This document shows, one piece after another, positions 52,987-61,433 of a stretch of 64,000 nt of DNA (position 1 is the stretch's first letter; each line of letters begins with the position of its first letter). The translations under genes and the position numbers were made by a program. The notes under the pieces are model-generated. The model was not told the origin of the DNA, did not search any database, and was given only the letters and a program-made list of their open reading frames with translations. The DNA is from Cyclobacteriaceae bacterium (GTDB lineage Bacteria > Bacteroidota > Bacteroidia > Cytophagales > Cyclobacteriaceae). The stretch lies in contig JAEUUI010000006.1 in NCBI GenBank assembly GCA_016786585.1, positions 310,001-374,000 on the forward strand, written 5' to 3'.

Positions 52987-54771
52987 CGCAGATTCTTTTT
53001 CAGTTTCAATCTGCTTCCGGTACAAATCTTTATAGATGCCGCCCTTGCGGATCAGTCCAATGTGAGTTCCCTCTTCAACAATCTGGCCGTCCACGAGCAC
53101 AATAATTTTGTTAGCGAGTTTTGCGGATGAAACCCGGTGCGAGATAATTACCGAGGTTCTGTTTTGCATGATTCTTCTCATGCTGTTTAGGATCGTGTTT
53201 TCAGTTTTCGTATCCACTGCCGAAAGAGCATCATCCAGAATTAATATTTTGGGTTCACGCACAATTGCCCGGGCAATGGAAACCCGTTGTTTCTGCCCAC
53301 CGGAAAGCGTAATGCCGCGTTCACCGATGCGTGTTTCAAAACCTTCCGGGAAAGCCATAATGTTATCGTATACATCAGCATCTTTCGCAGCTTTGATAAT
53401 CTGTTCGTTGTTTGATTCATTCAGGCCGAAACCGATGTTGTTATAAATAGTGTCGCTGAACAGGAACACGTCCTGCGGCACGGGGCCGAGTTGGGTACGG
53501 AGTGAGTTCAGGTTATAGTCTTCGATTGGAATATCATCGATCAGCACCTGGCCGTCACGGGCATCGTAAAGTCTTGCAATCAGGTTGGAAACGGTACTTT
53601 TTCCGGATCCGGTGGTACCGATGATGGCGAGTGATTCTCCGGGATTAATAACAAAAGAGATGTTTTTCAGCGCCTGAATCCCAGTATCCGGATAGGTAAA
53701 GCTTACATTTTTGAATTCAATCTTTCCATTGATTTCGCGCACGAGGTTCTTGTCAGAGGTAATCGTGTTTTGAGTCTTGAGGAATTCGTTAATTCTTTTT
53801 TGAGATGCTTCAGCGCGCTGTAACAAACTGCTCGTAAGTCCAAGGGAAGCTACCGGCCACGTTAACAGGTTTACATAGATAATAAACTCGGCAATGTAGC
53901 TGATGGGAAGTCCGGTGTTGATTACTTCGCGACTTCCGGCATATACGGTAAGGATAATACTCAGCCCGATTAACCCGGTCATCAACGGGAAGAAGAGGGA
54001 TTGAATACGCGTAAGCTTGAGCGATTCTTTTTTATAGTTGTCACTTTCGGCAGAAAAATTTTTGATTGATTCGTTTTCGCGATTGAATGATTTGATCACA
54101 CGAATTCCGCTGAAAGCTTCCTGCACAAACGTTGAGAGTTTCGACTGGCTTTTCTGAATTTCTTCCGAACGTCTTTCCACGATATTATTCACCAGGTAAA
54201 TTCCTACCGAAAGAAACGGAAGCGGGATGATGGCGTACCACGTTAGCGTGGCATTTTTGCTGAACATGTAGGGAATCAGAATCAGGAACAGGGTAATCAA
54301 TTGTAGTCCATACATAATTACAGGCCCGAGGTACATCCGTACACGACCAACATCTTCCGAGATGCGATTCATCAAATCGCCCGTGTTGTTTCTGCGGTAA
54401 AAGCTTAAGGGAAGGGTTTGATAATGATTAAAGATTTCGTTTTTAAGATCGTATTCAATGTGACGCGACATTACAATCAGTGTCTGGCGTACGAGGTACA
54501 GAAAAAATCCGCGAAGCAAGGCCATTGCCAGAATAAGCCCTGCATACATCACCAGGCTAAGTGCAAACACGCGGAAGAAATTATCCTGAAGACTTAATCC
54601 TTCAAAAGACCGGTACACCAATATGTTATCAGTAACGAGATCGATCGATCGTCTTACGAGTTCTGCCGGTATAATCTGAAAAACCGTAGAGATGATAACA
54701 AACACAACACCCCAAAAAAGATGCTTTTTATACTGAACGAGATATTTATTGAGATACTTGAGTTCTGTCAT
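52969..54771 (-). CDS. ABC transporter, fused permease/ATPase (second exporter)
   Basis: A 600-residue half-transporter. The membrane part (about 1-330) has six helices. The ATPase has Walker A GTTGSGKST, signature LSGGQKQRVS, and Walker B ILILDDAL, where the usual catalytic Glu after Asp is replaced by Asp (DDAL), a known variant that lowers ATP hydrolysis in one site. It converges with the outer-membrane protein with an 18-base overlap and is divergent from the leucine-type dehydrogenase gene. Confidence 0.88.
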   Translation of the reverse strand: MTELKYLNKYLVQYKKHLFWGVVFVIISTVFQIIPAELVRRSIDLVTDNILVYRSFEGLSLQDNFFRVFALSLVMYAGLILAMALLRGFFLYLVRQTLIVMSRHIEYDLKNEIFNHYQTLPLSFYRRNNTGDLMNRISEDVGRVRMYLGPVIMYGLQLITLFLILIPYMFSKNATLTWYAIIPLPFLSVGIYLVNNIVERRSEEIQKSQSKLSTFVQEAFSGIRVIKSFNRENESIKNFSAESDNYKKESLKLTRIQSLFFPLMTGLIGLSIILTVYAGSREVINTGLPISYIAEFIIYVNLLTWPVASLGLTSSLLQRAEASQKRINEFLKTQNTITSDKNLVREINGKIEFKNVSFTYPDTGIQALKNISFVINPGESLAIIGTTGSGKSTVSNLIARLYDARDGQVLIDDIPIEDYNLNSLRTQLGPVPQDVFLFSDTIYNNIGFGLNESNNEQIIKAAKDADVYDNIMAFPEGFETRIGERGITLSGGQKQRVSIARAIVREPKILILDDALSAVDTKTENTILNSMRRIMQNRTSVIISHRVSSAKLANKIIVLVDGQIVEEGTHIGLIRKGGIYKDLYRKQIETEKESALENVS

Positions 54772-54950
54772 AGCGAACGGTCAACGGTGCCGCGAAAAAC
54801 GGCATTTGATTCAACTGTTTAAACACCCACAAAGTTTGGGTATTGACGCAAAATATTTAATAAAATTCTGCCAACTGCGGCCGCTCCGATAGAATCCCTT
54901 TATTTTTATTGCAATCGATTGAGATGGCCCGAAAACCGAACTTTTACTGG

Positions 54951-54958
54951 TAATTTTG
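54951..54958 (+). promoter_or_regulatory. -7 box upstream of the amino-acid dehydrogenase gene
   Basis: TAATTTTG is a perfect TAnnTTTG match 49 bases before the start codon. No convincing -33 element is seen at the usual distance. Confidence 0.45.
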
Positions 54959-55007
54959 TGCTTTCCATTTTCAGGAAAGTAACCGAGTCAAAACTAAAAC
55001 AAATCCG

Positions 55008-56108
55008 ATGGAGATTAAAGAACTTGAAAAGGTAGAGCAGGCCGGACTCTTCGGCAAGCTTTCACAGCTGGGGCACGAGCAGGTAGTGTTTTGTCATGAT
55101 GAAGCTACCGGGCTTAAAGCGATTATTGCCATTCACAATACCGTATTGGGGCCGGCACTTGGCGGAACCCGCATGTGGAACTATGCTACCGAGCAGGAAG
55201 CGCTTACCGATGTGTTGCGTCTTTCACGGGGCATGACCTTCAAAGCATCAATCTCCGGATTGAACCTTGGCGGAGGTAAAGCTGTAATCATTGGCGATGC
55301 TAAAACGATGAAGAGCGAAGCGTTCATGCGCAGATTCGGAAAGTTTGTAGATAGCCTCAACGGAAAATACATCACAGCAGAAGATGTAAATATGAAAACT
55401 GCCGATATGGAATACATCGGCATGGAAACGAAACACGTAACCGGCTTGCCGGAATCGATGCGTGGCGGTGGCGACCCTTCACCTGTTACGGCATATGGCG
55501 TCTACCTCGGAATGAAAGCTGCTGCGAAGAAAGCTTACGGTAACGACAGCTTAACCGGAAAAACCATTGGTGTTCAGGGTATCGGTCAGGTTGGAACATA
55601 CCTGGTGGAACACCTCGTGAAAGAAAACGCTGACGTATACATCACTGATATTGCAGAAGATAAGGTAAAAGCGCTTGCGCAACGCCTGGGCGTGAAAACA
55701 GTGGCGCAGGATAAAATCTATGACCTGGATATGGATATCTACGCGCCATGTGCGCTGGGTGCAACATTGAATGACGACACCATTCCCCGCCTGAACTGCC
55801 GCGTAGTAGCCGGTGCTGCCAACAACCAGTTGAAAGACGAAGTAAAGCATGGCTACATGCTGATCGACAAAGGCATTACCTACGCACCTGACTTTTTGAT
55901 TAACGCTGGCGGATTGATCAACGTGTACAACGAGTTTTTAGGAAATTACAACCGTGCACGCGTGTTCGAACAGGCCGAAGGAATTTATACCACCTGTATG
56001 AACATCTTTAAACTTGCCGAGCAGGAGAAGATTAACACGCAGGAAGCTGCTATTAAGCTTGCCGAAAAGCGTATCGCAGATATCGCCCAGGTGAGAACCA
56101 GAAGATAA
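55008..56108 (+). CDS. Glu/Leu/Phe/Val dehydrogenase, probable leucine dehydrogenase
   Basis: A 366-residue NAD-dependent enzyme that interconverts branched amino acids with oxo-acids and ammonia. The two active-site lysines are in MTFKASISGLNLGGGK (K79 and K91), and the dinucleotide site is GVQGIGQVGTYLVEHL. Length and the LGGGKAVIIGDAK stretch fit leucine dehydrogenase rather than the longer glutamate enzymes; substrate choice remains open. It has its own promoter-like -7 box and a strong terminator downstream. Confidence 0.88.
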   Translation: MEIKELEKVEQAGLFGKLSQLGHEQVVFCHDEATGLKAIIAIHNTVLGPALGGTRMWNYATEQEALTDVLRLSRGMTFKASISGLNLGGGKAVIIGDAKTMKSEAFMRRFGKFVDSLNGKYITAEDVNMKTADMEYIGMETKHVTGLPESMRGGGDPSPVTAYGVYLGMKAAAKKAYGNDSLTGKTIGVQGIGQVGTYLVEHLVKENADVYITDIAEDKVKALAQRLGVKTVAQDKIYDLDMDIYAPCALGATLNDDTIPRLNCRVVAGAANNQLKDEVKHGYMLIDKGITYAPDFLINAGGLINVYNEFLGNYNRARVFEQAEGIYTTCMNIFKLAEQEKINTQEAAIKLAEKRIADIAQVRTRR

Positions 56109-56133
56109 CTGTTTCTAAGTTGTTTTATACGAA

Positions 56134-56168
56134 ATACCTGCCTGATCACCGGCAGGTATTTTTGTTTA
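56134..56168 (+). terminator. Rho-independent terminator after the amino-acid dehydrogenase gene
   Basis: Perfect 10-bp stem (AATACCTGCC 56134-56143 with GGCAGGTATT 56152-56161), 8-base loop, then TTTTGTTT. Confidence 0.92.
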
Positions 56169-56269
56169 AGGCTATTGCAAACGTTTCAGCTGGAGGAATT
56201 TAATCTTCGCAATCCTTACATCTTGCGAATCCTGATCTTATCTTTGTAGCCGATTTTGTTCTTTGATAC

Positions 56270-57409
56270 ATGCTCAACCGTAGAAGCCTTCGCGTAAAAG
56301 TCATGCAGAGCTTGTTTGCTTACCAGCAATGCAAGGATGCCAACTACACTCTCGCCACCGATCTGATTGAGGAGGCTTTTGCCCCTGATCTGAACTCAAT
56401 GGAAGTTCAGGACAAGAAGGAGTTGAACAAACAAAAGGCACAAGCCATTAAAGCTTTTGAAAAAGCCTTTGAAAAAAATCAGACTTCACCCGAGCATGAT
56501 GATCCCAAAATTCAAAAAGCCTTAAAAGAAGCGTTTGCGCTGTATGCCAAAGGCATTAAGAAAGATTTTGACTTCATAAAAAAGAATCTCGTTCTTCAGT
56601 CGGAGAAAATTTACGATCACTACATCTCTGTTTTGGCGCTCGGTGTTTCTCTGGCCGAAGCTGCCGATGCAGATAAAAAAATCAATCACGGAAACTTTGT
56701 CAAGAACAGCTGGATCAAGGCACTTGGTAAAAGTGAAGAGCTGAAGAAGGAGTCGTTAAAGTCCGGCATTACGTGGGATAAAAATTTCGATCGGGTACGC
56801 CAGTGGTTAAAAGATGTTCTGAAGCAGGATAATGATTACATGCATTATCTCGATAAGAAGAATCCGTCAACAGAAGACCAGAAGAAAATCATGAACCATT
56901 TGTTCAGAAGAATAATTCTGGGCAAAACAATTATTAACGAGTTCTTCGAAGAGGAAGTGTTGTATTGGGCGGAAGACCATGACATCGTAAAAGGCATGGT
57001 TGAAAAAACCATTAAATCGTTCGATCCTGCAAAAGACAAATCAATCCAGCTCCCGGTGCTTTCGCTGAACTGGGATGATGACCGGAATTTTATTGAGAAA
57101 CTTTTTACGGAAGGCGCTAACCTGAGTGAAGGTCACAAAGAACTTATCGCGAACAATACACGCAACTGGGAAGTAGAGCGACTGCCGTTGACTGACCGGG
57201 TTATTCTGGAAATGGCGATTGCTGAACTTATCTCGTTCCCGAATATTCCGGTGAAAGTAACCATCAACGAATACATCGAATTGGCAAAAAACTACAGCAC
57301 ACCAAAAAGCCGTCAGTTTATCAATGGTATCCTGGATGTGATTTCGAAAGAACTCAAAACCAAAGGAAGCATGAAGAAAAGCGGCCGGGGGTTGATCGAT
57401 AACAAATAG
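56270..57409 (+). CDS. nusB: NusB, transcription antitermination factor (long Bacteroidota form)
   Basis: A 379-residue protein. The N-terminal RRSLRVKVMQSLFAYQQ and C-terminal IPVKVTINEYIELAKNYSTPKSRQFINGILD are classic NusB features. NusB in most bacteria has about 140 residues; Bacteroidota carry an extended version of 300-380 residues with an extra helical, lysine-rich region, as here (about 45-230). With NusE it prevents early termination at rRNA operons. The basic, disordered tail (KSGRGLIDNK) may be unstructured. The next gene follows 92 bases on. Confidence 0.9.
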   Translation: MLNRRSLRVKVMQSLFAYQQCKDANYTLATDLIEEAFAPDLNSMEVQDKKELNKQKAQAIKAFEKAFEKNQTSPEHDDPKIQKALKEAFALYAKGIKKDFDFIKKNLVLQSEKIYDHYISVLALGVSLAEAADADKKINHGNFVKNSWIKALGKSEELKKESLKSGITWDKNFDRVRQWLKDVLKQDNDYMHYLDKKNPSTEDQKKIMNHLFRRIILGKTIINEFFEEEVLYWAEDHDIVKGMVEKTIKSFDPAKDKSIQLPVLSLNWDDDRNFIEKLFTEGANLSEGHKELIANNTRNWEVERLPLTDRVILEMAIAELISFPNIPVKVTINEYIELAKNYSTPKSRQFINGILDVISKELKTKGSMKKSGRGLIDNK

Positions 57410-57501
57410 CCTGTTAAAAAGCTGTTAATTCAGGGCAGCGGCCCGATTTCTTGCCGAAAAAGCGTGTAAATCCCGAAAATCCTGATGAAATTTGAAGTCC
57501 T

Positions 57502-57810
57502 ATGGGTAAAAAAAGCGGAAATGCATTCCTGGCGTTCCTGATTGGGGCGGCAGCAGGTGCGGCACTTGGAATTCTATACGCTCCTGATAAAGGAGTGAAT
57601 ACACGACAGAAGCTTTCTTTTCAGCTTGAAAAGTATAAGGATATGCTTCAAACGTTTTTAACGGATATGATGGAGGGTAAGGAAACCCCGCTCACATCCG
57701 AAGCTAAATCACAAGGCCAAAAAGTTGTTGATGAAGCGCGTTTGAAAGCCGAAAAACTGCTGGAAGATGTGGATGAATTACTCGAGCAGATTAAAGGTAA
57801 AAAAGGTTAA
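57502..57810 (+). CDS. YtxH-family small protein
   Basis: A 102-residue protein with a glycine/alanine-rich helix (FLAFLIGAAAGAALGILYAPDKG) and a long charged helix to the end. YtxH proteins are often associated with stress responses in Firmicutes, but their role is unknown. It lies between nusB and a DUF1573 lipoprotein gene and is probably in the same operon as the following genes. Confidence 0.85.
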   Translation: MGKKSGNAFLAFLIGAAAGAALGILYAPDKGVNTRQKLSFQLEKYKDMLQTFLTDMMEGKETPLTSEAKSQGQKVVDEARLKAEKLLEDVDELLEQIKGKKG

Positions 57811-57831
57811 TAGAAATATAGTTGATAGCAT

Positions 57832-58368
57832 ATGAAAGCAAGATTGATTTTAGTATTGATTGCAGCTGTTTCGTTTACGGCATGTAAAGACCGCGATGCA
57901 GAGAAAAAGATTGCTGCATTGGAAGCACGGATTAATTCACTGGAAGGCAAGAAGTCTCCGGCTGCTTCTGAGCCCGGCAAAGAAGTAGTAACCCCCGAAG
58001 CTGAAGTGAAGCCTGACGGCCCGTTGCCTGTAATGGAAATTGACCAGACTGAGTACGATTTCGGTGTGATCAATGAAGGCGCTAAAGTTTCGCATGTTTA
58101 CAAAATCAAAAACACTGGCGTAGCTCCCCTGATCATTCAGGATGCTAAACCGTCATGCGGTTGTACAGCACCTGATTGGACACGCACACCGATTCCTCCG
58201 GGAGGTGAAGGTTTTGTAAAAGCCGAGTTCGACAGCAATGGTAAACCGAATGCTCAAAACAAAACCATTACCGTTACTGCTAACACCTGGCCAAAAACAA
58301 CCCGCCTGACATTCAAGGCGATGGTAACGCCAAAGGCCGAGGCCCAGAACGGACCGGTTCGCAAATAA
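57832..58368 (+). CDS. DUF1573-domain lipoprotein
   Basis: A 178-residue lipoprotein (signal ending SFTACKD, Cys about 17), then a coiled-coil stretch (KKIAALEARINSLEGKK) and a DUF1573 Ig-like domain with the family motif DAKPSCGCTAPDW. DUF1573 is widespread in Bacteroidota; function unknown. Its gene is 21 bases after ytxH and is followed by a strong terminator. Confidence 0.87.
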   Translation: MKARLILVLIAAVSFTACKDRDAEKKIAALEARINSLEGKKSPAASEPGKEVVTPEAEVKPDGPLPVMEIDQTEYDFGVINEGAKVSHVYKIKNTGVAPLIIQDAKPSCGCTAPDWTRTPIPPGGEGFVKAEFDSNGKPNAQNKTITVTANTWPKTTRLTFKAMVTPKAEAQNGPVRK

Positions 58369-58389
58369 GTAAGCATACAATAACATCAG

Positions 58390-58430
58390 CATCCCAATCC
58401 TTCTCCAGATCGATTGGGATGTTTCTTTTA
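58390..58430 (+). terminator. Rho-independent terminator after the DUF1573 gene
   Basis: Perfect 10-bp stem (CATCCCAATC 58390-58399 with GATTGGGATG 58412-58421), 12-base loop, then TTTCTTTTA. The genes after this point have their own start of transcription. Confidence 0.9.
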
Positions 58431-58465
58431 ATACGATAACTTTACAAGTTCATTAAACAACCAGT

Positions 58466-58780
58466 ATGGTAAGTGCAATTTTATTACAAGCCCAAACAGG
58501 CGGAAGCAGCATCAGCTTTTATGTGATGATGGGGGGTATGATCCTCGTGTTCTACTTTTTCATGATCCGCCCGCAACAGAAGAAAGCAAAGGATGCCAAG
58601 AAGTTCATCGAAGAAATTAAAAAAGGCGACTACGTAGTAACCATCGGTGGTGCACATGGCGAAGTTGCTGAAATGGAAGGCGATACATTCATCCTTGAAG
58701 TTGAAAAAGGAGGCCGCATCCGTTTCAACAAGTCAGCTATTTCAATGGAGGCAACCAAAGTAGCAGCCGGCAAAAAATAA
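58466..58780 (+). CDS. yajC: YajC, Sec translocon accessory subunit
   Basis: A 104-residue protein with one membrane helix (YVMMGGMILVFYFFMIRPQQKKAK) and the hallmark RPQQKKAKD followed by the cytoplasmic domain (GDYVVTIGGAHGEVAEMEGD). It binds SecDF in the inner membrane. A TAACTTTA box (58437-58444), close to TAnnTTTG, lies 22 bases upstream. The next gene begins two bases after its stop codon. Confidence 0.93.
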   Translation: MVSAILLQAQTGGSSISFYVMMGGMILVFYFFMIRPQQKKAKDAKKFIEEIKKGDYVVTIGGAHGEVAEMEGDTFILEVEKGGRIRFNKSAISMEATKVAAGKK

Positions 58781-58781
58781 C

Positions 58782-59726
58782 GTGAGTATTGTAACATCGA
58801 TATTCAATTTCTTACGCTTCAATAAAAAAAACTGGAAGGCCGTAGTATTGTGCATCTTTGCCGCTACGGTCTTCTGGTTTTTTAATGCACTCAATAAAAA
58901 TTACTCCACTAACCTGAACTTCCCGGTAACGTTTGATTACGATCAGGATCATTATGTACCGGTAAAACCGCTTCCCGCATCGGTGCGCATGAACGTTACC
59001 GGCTCCGGCTGGGATCTGTTTCGCAGAAGTCTTGGTTTTAAAGTTCCCCCGTTGGTTTTTCCGCTGGAAAAACCTTCCGATGTCCGCAAGATTGTGGGTA
59101 CGACATTACCTGCTACGTTTGCCGGTCAACTCGAACGCCTTAAGATTAACTTCGTTATCACGGATACGATGCGGATTCATCTTGAAGAAAAGACGGGAAA
59201 GAAAATTCTAATCCGGTTAGACTCCGCCCAGCAGTTTATCGACCCTGCGTATGGCTTACTAACTGAACCGAAAATAACCCCCGATACAATTTGGGTGGAG
59301 GGACCCAAACAACGAATAGCTTCGTTACCCCTGCGTGTTGAATTAAAACTCCCGCAAAGAAATCTTCGCAAAGATTTCAACGAAGAAGTTGAACTAAATT
59401 TTGAAAACAGGGATTTAATAGATGCGCAACCTCGATCTGTGAACGTTTCGCTGGACATCGAAAAGTTTGAGGAAACAAGCAAACGCATTGCTCTGGATAT
59501 TATAAATGTTTCGGGCCGATTAAAACAGGGCCCTGTAGTGAAAGAAATTTCCTGTGCATTCCGCTTACCGGCATCATTGATACAAACGTTTACAGACGAC
59601 TCACTTAGGGCAGTCATTGATTTAAAGAATATGCCACGAGGTGAACATAAACTTGTTCCGCAAATTTTTGGGCTGCCGGCTGTTGCGCGCATTGTTAGAA
59701 CAGATACGGTTATTGTTAATTTCTGA
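58782..59726 (+). CDS. YbbR-like (CdaR-type) protein
   Basis: A 314-residue protein with a GTG start, one membrane helix (AVVLCIFAATVFWFFNALN, about 19-37) and then YbbR-type beta-rich repeats outside the membrane (NVTGSGWDLFRRSL; TPDTIWVEGPKQRIASLP; ILDIINVSGRL, read LDIINVSGRL). YbbR proteins in Firmicutes regulate a cyclic-di-AMP synthase; in Bacteroidota the role is unclear. It lies between yajC and coaE, a gene order commonly conserved in the phylum. Confidence 0.85.
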   Translation: MSIVTSIFNFLRFNKKNWKAVVLCIFAATVFWFFNALNKNYSTNLNFPVTFDYDQDHYVPVKPLPASVRMNVTGSGWDLFRRSLGFKVPPLVFPLEKPSDVRKIVGTTLPATFAGQLERLKINFVITDTMRIHLEEKTGKKILIRLDSAQQFIDPAYGLLTEPKITPDTIWVEGPKQRIASLPLRVELKLPQRNLRKDFNEEVELNFENRDLIDAQPRSVNVSLDIEKFEETSKRIALDIINVSGRLKQGPVVKEISCAFRLPASLIQTFTDDSLRAVIDLKNMPRGEHKLVPQIFGLPAVARIVRTDTVIVNF

Positions 59727-59728
59727 AT

Positions 59729-60331
59729 TTGAAAAAACCATTGCAGATAGGAATTACCGGAGGCATTGGCTCAGGTAAAACGCTGGTGTGTCACATTTTC
59801 ACGGTACTGGGTGTGCCTGTATATGATGCCGACAGCCGAGCGAAAACCTTAATGACCACCGATGGAATATTAGTATCGCAGATTAAGAAAGAATTCGGAG
59901 TATTGTCGTTTCGTTCGGACGGAAGTTTAGATCGGCAGTACCTGGCAGAGCATGTTTTCAACAATCCGGAGAAGCTTAGAACCCTGAACAGCCTGGTCCA
60001 TCCGCGGGTAGGAGAAGATTATATGCGGTGGGTGACGGAGCAACACAGCGGTTATGTATTGAAAGAAGCCGCATTACTGTTTGAAGCAAAATCGAATCAG
60101 GCACTCGACAAAATTATTGTGGTTTCGGCTCCGGAGGATTTAAGAATTAAACGGGTTCTGCTTCGCGACAAACACCGCACGGAACAACAAGTAAGAGATA
60201 TTATTCGGAATCAACTGGAGGAGGATAAAAAATTGAAACTGGCAGATTACATTATTCAAAACGATGAGCATACACCACTGATTCCTCAGGTGGTTGAGCT
60301 TCATAAAAAATTCCTTTCCATGGCATCATAG
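59729..60331 (+). CDS. coaE: CoaE, dephospho-CoA kinase
   Basis: A 200-residue kinase that phosphorylates dephospho-CoA in the last step of coenzyme A synthesis. The P-loop is GITGGIGSGKT (about 7-17), followed by the conserved DADSRAK and the L/H-rich lid (LVHPRVGEDYMRW). A TTG start directly after the ybbR stop (two bases) is used, so translation is probably coupled. Confidence 0.93.
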   Translation: MKKPLQIGITGGIGSGKTLVCHIFTVLGVPVYDADSRAKTLMTTDGILVSQIKKEFGVLSFRSDGSLDRQYLAEHVFNNPEKLRTLNSLVHPRVGEDYMRWVTEQHSGYVLKEAALLFEAKSNQALDKIIVVSAPEDLRIKRVLLRDKHRTEQQVRDIIRNQLEEDKKLKLADYIIQNDEHTPLIPQVVELHKKFLSMAS

Positions 60332-60360
60332 TGCCGTAATCAAGTATCATCATATCATTT

Positions 60361-60368
60361 TAGTTTTA
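60361..60368 (+). promoter_or_regulatory. possible -7 box for the RND adaptor gene
   Basis: TAGTTTTA matches TAnnTTTG except for the final base and ends three bases before the start codon at 60372, so a leaderless transcript is possible; no -33 element is visible. Confidence 0.28.
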
Positions 60369-60371
60369 TCA

Positions 60372-61424
60372 ATGTATAAATCACACATTAAATTTTTAGC
60401 AGCTGTCGTCGTCAGCATATCGGTTGTTAGTTGTGGAAAGCAAGAAGCTGCACCACCATCGGCACAGGCTCGTCAAATGCGTGCCCCGGAAGTAGATGGG
60501 TTTGTTGTTCGTCATCAGAGTATCAGTGACAAAATTGAGGTACCGGGGTCACTGATGGCTGCCGAACAAACTCAGATTCGTTCGGAAGTCAATGGGCGGA
60601 TTGTTAAGCTAAATATTACAGAAGGATCGACCGTTCAAAAAGGTGCATTGTTGGTTAAGCTGTTTGATGGTGATCTTCAGGCTCAGCTAAAAAAACTGAA
60701 AGTGCAACTGGCCATTGCAAAAACAACGGAGGAGCGTCAGCGGCAATTGCTTGAGATACAAGGTATCAGTCAGCAGGACTACGACCTGGTGAAGCTGAAT
60801 GTTGAAACGTTGGAAGTGGATATAGAGGCTACGCAGATCGCGATCGTAAAAACTGAAATCCGTGCTCCTTATTCCGGTCAACTTGGTTTACGCAGCGTTA
60901 GCCTGGGTGCCTATATTTCTCCTGCCGACATCATTACAACGATCCGTCAGGTAAACGAATTAAAGCTCGAATTCTCTGTTCCGGAAAAATATGCGAAGGA
61001 AGTAAAGAAGAATGATCGCATCAGCTTCCGGGTCGATGGCGGTCAGCGTGATCATACCGCAACCGTAATAGCGACAGAAAACAGCGTTGAACAAACAACA
61101 CGAACGCTGCGCATCCGCGCGATGGTTAACAAGATAGATCCCGAGCTTGTGCCGGGAGTATTTGCGCGAGTGAATCTTCAGCTTGGCCAAACTGCGGATG
61201 CCATGCTCGTTCCTACACAGGCTGTTATTTCAACGGCAAGGAACAAACAGGTTGCCGTGCTTCGCAGAGACAGTGTTGTATTTAATGTGGTGGAAACAGG
61301 TGCCCGTGATTCTGTATATGTGCAGATCACGAATGGCTTGAAAGTTGGCGATACGGTTATTACAACCGGACTTATGGTGCTTAAGCCAAATGCGAAGGTG
61401 AGTGTGAAAAGAATTTCTAAATAA
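60372..61424 (+). CDS. RND efflux membrane fusion protein (periplasmic adaptor)
   Basis: About 350 residues with a lipoprotein signal (VVVSISVVSC, Cys at about 21), so it is anchored to the inner membrane. The lipoyl-type hairpin flank (SLMAAEQTQIRSEVNGRIVKLNI; EIRAPYSGQLGLRSVSLGAYI) and beta-barrel parts are typical. It links the RND pump to an outer-membrane channel. The ATG at 60372 is chosen for the signal. It is followed by the pump gene nine bases on. Confidence 0.9.
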   Translation: MYKSHIKFLAAVVVSISVVSCGKQEAAPPSAQARQMRAPEVDGFVVRHQSISDKIEVPGSLMAAEQTQIRSEVNGRIVKLNITEGSTVQKGALLVKLFDGDLQAQLKKLKVQLAIAKTTEERQRQLLEIQGISQQDYDLVKLNVETLEVDIEATQIAIVKTEIRAPYSGQLGLRSVSLGAYISPADIITTIRQVNELKLEFSVPEKYAKEVKKNDRISFRVDGGQRDHTATVIATENSVEQTTRTLRIRAMVNKIDPELVPGVFARVNLQLGQTADAMLVPTQAVISTARNKQVAVLRRDSVVFNVVETGARDSVYVQITNGLKVGDTVITTGLMVLKPNAKVSVKRISK

Positions 61425-61433
61425 TTATTAACG

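Noticed and set aside
59177-59692. 171-codon open frame on the minus strand
   Set aside because: Antisense to the YbbR-like gene; serine/arginine-rich and without recognisable domains.
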